The notes beneath the pieces were generated by a model. That model ran no database searches. It saw only the letters and a list, made by a program, of their open reading frames with translations, and was not told the origin of the DNA. Positions 59,046 through 64,000 of a stretch of 64,000 nucleotides of DNA are shown one piece after another. The DNA lies in the NCBI GenBank assembly GCA_947579665.1, contig OX388345.1:60317454-60381453 (forward strand), written 5' to 3'. The translations under genes were made by a program, and so were the position numbers. Positions within the stretch are counted from its first letter, which is position 1; every line of letters begins with the position of its first letter. The stretch is from Sympetrum striolatum (lineage: Eukaryota > Arthropoda > Insecta > Odonata > Libellulidae).

Positions 59046-59900
59046 ATTAGTATAGCGAAATTTGCGAGAGAGCGCGCTCCGGCAGTGAATCAAGTATTCC
59101 GCCCTCCACTCGTTCTGCATCTTCCATTTTATGCATTACCTTTCGAATAAAAGCCGTGTTATATAATTTATCGCCATGAACCGTAGGAAGGTTTATGTGT
59201 TGTGTTTTGCTCCATTTATTTCTCTCGACTCGGAAAGCTTCCCCACGTAATTTTCTTCTGCCGTCGCTCACACTCGGTGAAAGTGTCTCGCCCGCCGGGA
59301 CCCTTCCTTTCCCCAGCTGTTATATTACCGGATGAAGCATTAGCGACGCGATTTCGATAACGGATATCGACGGATCGCTTTTTGCGCAATCTATCCGCCC
59401 TTTTTTCTTTTAATTCTTACTGGGTCGCACATTTCGTGCTTTTTTTCCGGGCGGAAGTTGTTCCTAACCCCGGGATGCGGTTTTAAGCCGTTTCCGTAAA
59501 AAAAATATCTCCACAGGACGCTGTCGGAGCTTTTTCATCGGTTCGCGCAAATTTTTAAGGACGCCGGGCCGTGAAAAAACGGGCCACATTTACCTCTTTA
59601 AATGTCCCAGTGATTTTGCGAAAAATTCATCGGTGCATGAAATTTACATTTTTCGGAAAATTTCGCGAGACTTTTTTCGCGAATCTTTTTTCGCGATTAT
59701 TTTTATGGCTTGTTTGATGTTATTGCCAGGAAGGAAAAAATGGCGGGATATTTTTCTTTTTTGGTAACCGGACTCGGGCTGGAGTGATTGATCTGCCATC
59801 AAGATTGCGTTACGATTCTATACTCAGCATCGGCGCGCAGAAAATTTGTGTTTGAATTCGATTGCTATCGGTTATGTAGCTTGTATTCCGGGTCCGCCGT
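59046..59900. other. GC/CpG-rich island
   Basis: CpG-rich block with palindromic runs such as TTTTTTCGCGAA near 59672-59695. No long open frame after the first 225 bp. Probably regulatory or conserved non-coding, by composition only. Confidence 0.35.
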
Positions 59901-60290
59901 GATTTTAATCTAACTACACCACGGATAGTAATATATCCTCGTCTAAAAATACGGCTAAATAAAACAATTAGTTGGAAGGATAAATTATCACCTAGCTACC
60001 ATTAGTTGAATTAATTCGGCTGGCCTCCATCCACGTTTCGAATCCTTTTTTCTAAAAACCCAATTTGATTTGCCATTTTATACGTTTCCTGAAGAGGATA
60101 ATATGGAAATTTGCAAATCCTGCTTCTTTGAAAAAGCTATAATAAATCTTACAAAAGTATTTAATTCCTTAATAAAGTATATAACCCTGAGTAAGTTTAG
60201 CAAATCCGTGTCCTATCACAGTAAAATTGTTCAAAAATTAACTCTCTAAAAGCAAGTAATATGATTAGAAAAGTTTATAAAATATACCAG

Positions 60291-60463
60291 TCTTGGTAGC
60301 CAAGTAGTTAGCGTCTAGCTACGCTGTAGCTCCGACCCTAAGGTTCCTGGTTCGAATTCCGGCTGATCGGTGAATTGTTGTGTGTCTATCCTTGCTGTTG
60401 CCTTAGTGAAGCACGTCTTTTCAAGAAGTAGAACTTCACCAGATATAGGCTACAGCAGCAAAA
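60291..60463 (+). mobile_element. tRNA-derived SINE (family 3)
   Basis: A-box TAGCCAAGTAGT (60297-60308, one change) and B box GGTTCGAATTCC (60349-60360) lie at tRNA spacing, followed by GGCTGATCGG. The non-tRNA part contains GTGAAG...TCTT...AAGA...CTTCAC, which can fold into a small hairpin (60407-60439). Its tail differs from families 1 and 2. No convincing duplication was found. Confidence 0.6.
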
Positions 60464-60559
60464 AAGTATGATACATTTATGCGAAACTTAACCCGGGAAA
60501 TTATGTGACTTAAGCAAAATCATGCATCTTAATCTTAAACAGAGGCATAAATCATCATA

Positions 60560-61440
60560 TTTTGTATATTATATTGCTAATAATACGTAAATTTTCGGAA
60601 GGTAACTTTAGCAAAATTCATCGAAAAAGTCTCAAAGAAAATATCATAATTCTTGCTTCCCAAGAATGTACATTCGGCATCTATCGTAACCATTTGCCAA
60701 TATTTAGATCCTCACTAGGTCACAAGCTATGCAAAGTTTCATTTCCTGTCCCGGAACTCAGCCTAAAACGACGAGGGCTGACGGAAACAAAAACAGCCAA
60801 ATCTTATTTCAGGCAATCACAGAAGCTTTCAAAGAATGCCTCCGACACGTTATTCACTAAGGGACTCTTCCTCGTTGCCACCCTCAAAGGCACGTGTCAA
60901 TGTTTCCGGCGGTGAAGTAATCAGAGCATCAATTATTTACCGCGCCTTCAATTTCCTGCCGACCGAAGTTTCCTCACTTAAACACCTCGGCTTCCTTCTT
61001 ACGAGCCCTCTCTTCTCGCAATTACTCATTCTTCTCCTCTTTCTCACTGTCTCCCTCTTGTGAAAACAATGTGAACCCATCCTCTCTCCGAGGAAGTTTC
61101 CCTTTTCTTTCAGAAGAGGCGTGGGCGTCAAAACACCTTGGATCGGTGTGCCCGTGTGCGATAAGATGGTGTCACGTTGATCTCCGATGCCATGCTTTTG
61201 GTCCCCTTGTAACCTTAGTTCCTAAGTAGATTAATCGTGAGGATTATCTCACTGACATCTGTCCCAAGGCTTTATTTGTTTATCTCTTGCGAGAACGTGT
61301 TTGTTGGCAAGGTCTCGTTTTGCGTATACGTGGTAATCAGGTGATTTTCGGCAGAGATGCTCGGGTTATCCTTTGTCTTCGCTATTGAAGGAATCAGCGA
61401 ATTGACGAGGTCCATACCAACGCGACATATCTATAAGTTT
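60560..61440. other. AT-rich start then GC-richer island
   Basis: A 117-codon plus frame (60562-60915) is unrecognised and passes from AT-rich into GC-rich DNA. Overlapping frames follow on both strands at 60836-61131. No gene supported. Confidence 0.3.
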
Positions 61441-61737
61441 ATCCCATGATTACATTTAAGTACAGTTTTGAGATGATTTTCTATAAATCGCTAAAGAGTC
61501 ACAAACAGCGATTTTACCCCATCTACTCTTTGTAATCTTCCTTATTTTTAATGCTGCAAAACTATTCAGTAAAATAAAATACTCTGCCCAGTGGATTAGG
61601 TAATTGGTGTTGTATTTTGAATTGCTTTTATCATAATCACCCGTTACATTTAAAAATTCCATATCTAATTACGATATAAAATTATATGCTATTATACTAA
61701 ACTAAAATAAAATTATCTCTAAAATTACATACTGTCC

Positions 61738-61914
61738 AATTATTCTCTATGTCTATCTAAGGTTCCTCCAAGCCACCTTTCAGCGTATGGCAGGGGATGC
61801 AAGAACCATGACTCTATTTTCTTAATCGATTGTTTTCGTTTCCGCGTATGGAAAAAATGAATTCTTGAAACGATTCGTTCTAGCATCTATTTCCCTGATC
61901 TTCCTCGCAGTATC
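61738..61914 (-). pseudogene. 3' end of an insect-type LINE
   Basis: On the minus strand one frame reads IREIDARTNRFKNSFFPYA before a stop. The RTNRFKNSFFP motif is typical of the last tens of residues in several insect non-LTR polyproteins. About 70 bases later comes CATCCCCTGCCATACGCTGA and AGGTGGCTTGG, which I recognise as resembling a 3' end widely scattered in insect genomes. The terminal hexamer tail is lost. A frameshift or substitution has destroyed the expected continuation after FFPYA. Confidence 0.6.
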
Positions 61915-62152
61915 TGAATTAAATCAATTTACTATTTTAAGAAGGTAAAATTTTTAATCAATGAACTTTGTAAAATGAAAAATACTCCCGCTGAAATGAA
62001 ACACTGATAGTTTCGGAGCAATCGTTACTTGCATATTCGTCACTAACTACGAACTTCGACTTGTATCGATGTCGAACTCCCTTAGCACCGTGTCGTTATA
62101 CAAACAGCAAATGCACATGTGTCACAATGGTTGCCTAACTTCCTGTTTTCAG

Positions 62153-62215
62153 GCGTCACAAAAGTACTGGTGGCGGTGGTTGTAATTTTGCCTGAAAAAT
62201 ATATTATTAGAAAAA
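62153..62215 (+). CDS. Candidate internal exon, 63 nt, product unknown
   Basis: A branch-point-like CTAAC (62135-62139), pyrimidine run and TTTTCAG (ending 62152) precede 63 nt that end AAAAA/GTAAGTAAG. Only one frame is open, encoding VTKVLVAVVVILPEKYIIRK, a hydrophobic segment with a basic end as in a membrane protein. The phase (two bases in, one out) fits the candidate exon at 50.0 kb, joined through a glycine codon. Resemblance to receptor transmembrane helices is superficial and I do not assign a family. Confidence 0.35.
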
Positions 62216-62379
62216 GTAAGTAAGTGTAAGTTTGACAGAAGCTTCAATTAAAATACTAACAAATGTAAGTAAACAAGGACTTCATCAAAGAATCTATTTT
62301 GGGTACAAAGCAAGGAATAAATGCTATTAGCTATTAGCTCACTACTAAACAATTCTGCATGAAAAAAGAAGACAGTTTT

Positions 62380-62496
62380 ATTTTATGCTTCGACAGCTTA
62401 GGTCATTTTGCACATTGGCTCCCACCGGGAATGGAACCCGGGACCGCCTTCGCAAAAGCCGAACGCGCTGCCTACATGGATATTCGGGAGCCCCTT
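62380..62496 (-). mobile_element. tRNA-derived SINE (family 2) with intact acceptor stem
   Basis: The minus strand holds a 76-nt tRNA-like body (62417-62492). Its first seven and last seven bases, GGCTCCC and GGGAGCC, pair perfectly. The T-arm CCGGG-TTCCATT-CCCGG also pairs perfectly; the B box carries one change (GGTTCCATTCC). The D-arm is poor and the anticodon arm is short (TTCG / CGAA around a seven-base loop). The family-2 tail AATGTGCAAAATGACC follows, so it is a SINE and not a tRNA gene. Confidence 0.8.
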
Positions 62497-64000
62497 TAAA
62501 TAACGTTGCATCCCGTAACACTTGAATTCTATTTACGCAATACTCGTCGGTCGCACATTTTTCCTAACTTTCAGTTACAGCTGCAATTAAAAATATACAT
62601 TTCATTCTGCATACATTTCCCCTTCAATACTCTAAAGTGATTTATGTGAAATATCATAACATAAAGGGCAATTGGTTACGAGGAGTTAAAATAAAGTAAA
62701 AGAGCGAGATTTTCCCGATGTACAAATAGGATTCTAGGCCACCAATCAACGGGGAGGTTCCTCCTTCTCGATACGATTCGATTTCGTAAAATTTCGATTC
62801 AATATACCAATCTTGGGAAACCCTGGATTTAGTAGTACTTAATCGTTAACCTTTAAACTATTATCATACTACATCTACCCATTTGTTATATCGTAGATTC
62901 TCTTCTTCTATTCTTTCATTTCTTCATTTTTATTTCGGATATTGAGATGTTTATTCTTTTTCCTTTAATCCATTTCATGACCATTTTTCTTTTTATTTGT
63001 GTTATTTTTTTACCTTCAATTCTAAATAAATCGTAAAAATAAAGGTATACCTTCTGTGAATGAACTTTCGGTGAACTATTTATCTCTAATTGATGAATTC
63101 CACAAATAATTTCAACTTTGTACTCATGACCTCACATCCCCAATGGCTAGTTTTCTGCATTATATTATTCATTTTTGTCAAGCTTTCCGATATCAAACAT
63201 AATTCTACGCAGTCAAGTTTTCCTTTTGTATTACAAAAATCGTCGTTCTTACTGTATAAAACAATATGAAATTACCGAATCGTAACAGCAAAACATCCTA
63301 AGTAAGCATATCTAACAACGAATTTGAGATGATTCTCTGGTTAAAAATTATCTTTATTCATAACAGCAGTTAGACTTTGCTTTAAAAAAGATGAGGAATG
63401 GTCTGGCGGATCACGAAAATGCCAGTGACCGAATTTAACTTGATTTTTCGAGTTCATGCCGCGAGTGCGCCCTTTTGTTATTAACGAGATTCGCCGTTTA
63501 TACACGAGTATTCCTCGCGTCGGGATTCCTGAGATTTCGTGACTGCGAATAAATTTATCATTTTTGAAGTCGCTCGGGTCATAAATCACAAGTTTGCTGC
63601 CTTACGAAAGATGAGAGGAGTGCAAAAAAAAGAGAAGAGAAAGTTCAGTTCGTAATTTACGGAGGAACCAAGTTTACGTGGTAAAAGTATGGTGACAAAT
63701 ACTGGCTGATGTATCAATTAAGGATTTCAGAGTTTGCAAAACCCTCCCGAGTTTGGAAGTTAGGGATTATTTTGGAAAAACATTTTGAGAGTTTATCTCA
63801 ACTTCTAGGATTTATAGCCTTCTTGCGTAACGAATCTCCTCGGGGAATATATTTTACGCTTTGGTCGCCACTGTGATGGAAACGTTAGTTTTTATAGGAA
63901 TATTTTATAGTAAAACCATTGGATTCTCAATGAATTCGGCAATGGACATTGGGGCATTGGGCTGTAGTATTTTTGAACCAAATCGAATGAAATTGCTAGA
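62497..64000. other. AT-rich sequence with a weak GC-richer patch
   Basis: AT-rich, with slightly GC-richer DNA at about 63400-63560 where an 82-codon minus frame lies (63341-63589). No gene, repeat or regulatory site could be supported. Confidence 0.35.

Noticed and set aside
62153..62215. Identification of the candidate exons as a rhodopsin-type receptor
   Set aside because: The spacing of Trp and the Asp-Arg-Tyr-like position is off, the conserved cysteine is missing and the sequence after the helix does not fit transmembrane helix 6. Only hydrophobicity is shared.
62417..62492. A genuine tRNA gene on the minus strand
   Set aside because: The D-arm does not fold, the B box has a change, and the same non-tRNA tail follows related bodies at 19.2 and 55.9 kb, so it is a SINE.

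Overview
This is animal nuclear DNA, most likely from an arthropod and probably an insect with a large, repeat-rich genome. I infer this from the AT-rich background, the absence of compact coding sequence and the repeat set: tRNA-derived SINEs with intact A and B boxes, LINE 3' ends with ATT-type tails, Penelope-like termini carrying hammerhead-ribozyme-like cores, and non-autonomous piggyBac-, Harbinger- and mariner-like elements. Nothing suggests bacteria, an organelle or a virus. I could not confirm any complete protein-coding gene. The window reads as intergenic DNA or the interior of very long introns.

Layout. 1-10.4 kb is AT-rich DNA broken by short GC/CpG-richer islands, one of which holds a 356-codon low-complexity ORF at 4.2-5.3 kb. 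10.4-13.2 kb holds a SINE with target-site duplications (TSDs), an 813-bp TTA-flanked DNA element, an inverted pair of ribozyme-like Penelope termini and a tRNA-like SINE. 17.2-19.3 kb holds a LINE 3' coding end, a complete SINE with an 11-bp TSD, an antisense LINE 3' end and a truncated SINE. 21.7-25.6 kb holds two old tandem duplications (periods about 154 and 208 bp) and a head-to-head SINE composite. 30-33.2 kb holds a LINE tail, then a four-copy pyrimidine-rich array of about 190-bp units interrupted by a 569-bp TTAA-flanked element and by a LINE 3' end. 37.7-38.7 kb is a decayed array of about 152-bp units with two insertions. 39.5-46.2 kb holds an antisense LINE, a reverse-transcriptase remnant, three more ribozyme-like loci and a TA-flanked MITE. 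50.0 and 62.2 kb hold two short candidate exons with good splice signals and compatible phase. 55-62.5 kb holds three more SINEs, another ribozyme-like locus and a LINE end.

The most interesting theme is a dispersed set of six loci (12.7, 38.5, 41.6, 42.5, 45.9 and 58.2 kb) that share one architecture. Each has a CTGATGA-like box, a short hairpin, GAAA, a palindromic stem III and a tail containing an AATAAA-like run and TGTGGAA. At several loci the bases flanking the first box pair with the bases after the predicted cleavage site, as stem I of a type I hammerhead would require. In five of the six, the tail also occurs inverted on the other side. This matches what is known of Penelope-like retroelements and their hammerhead motifs. 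Catalytic activity is inference only.

The second theme is evidence of insertion from the sequence itself. The piggyBac-like element sits in one copy of a tandem array whose neighbouring copies show what the empty site looked like, and at least four SINEs have recognisable TSDs. All coordinates and alignments were made by eye; no similarity search or folding program was run.
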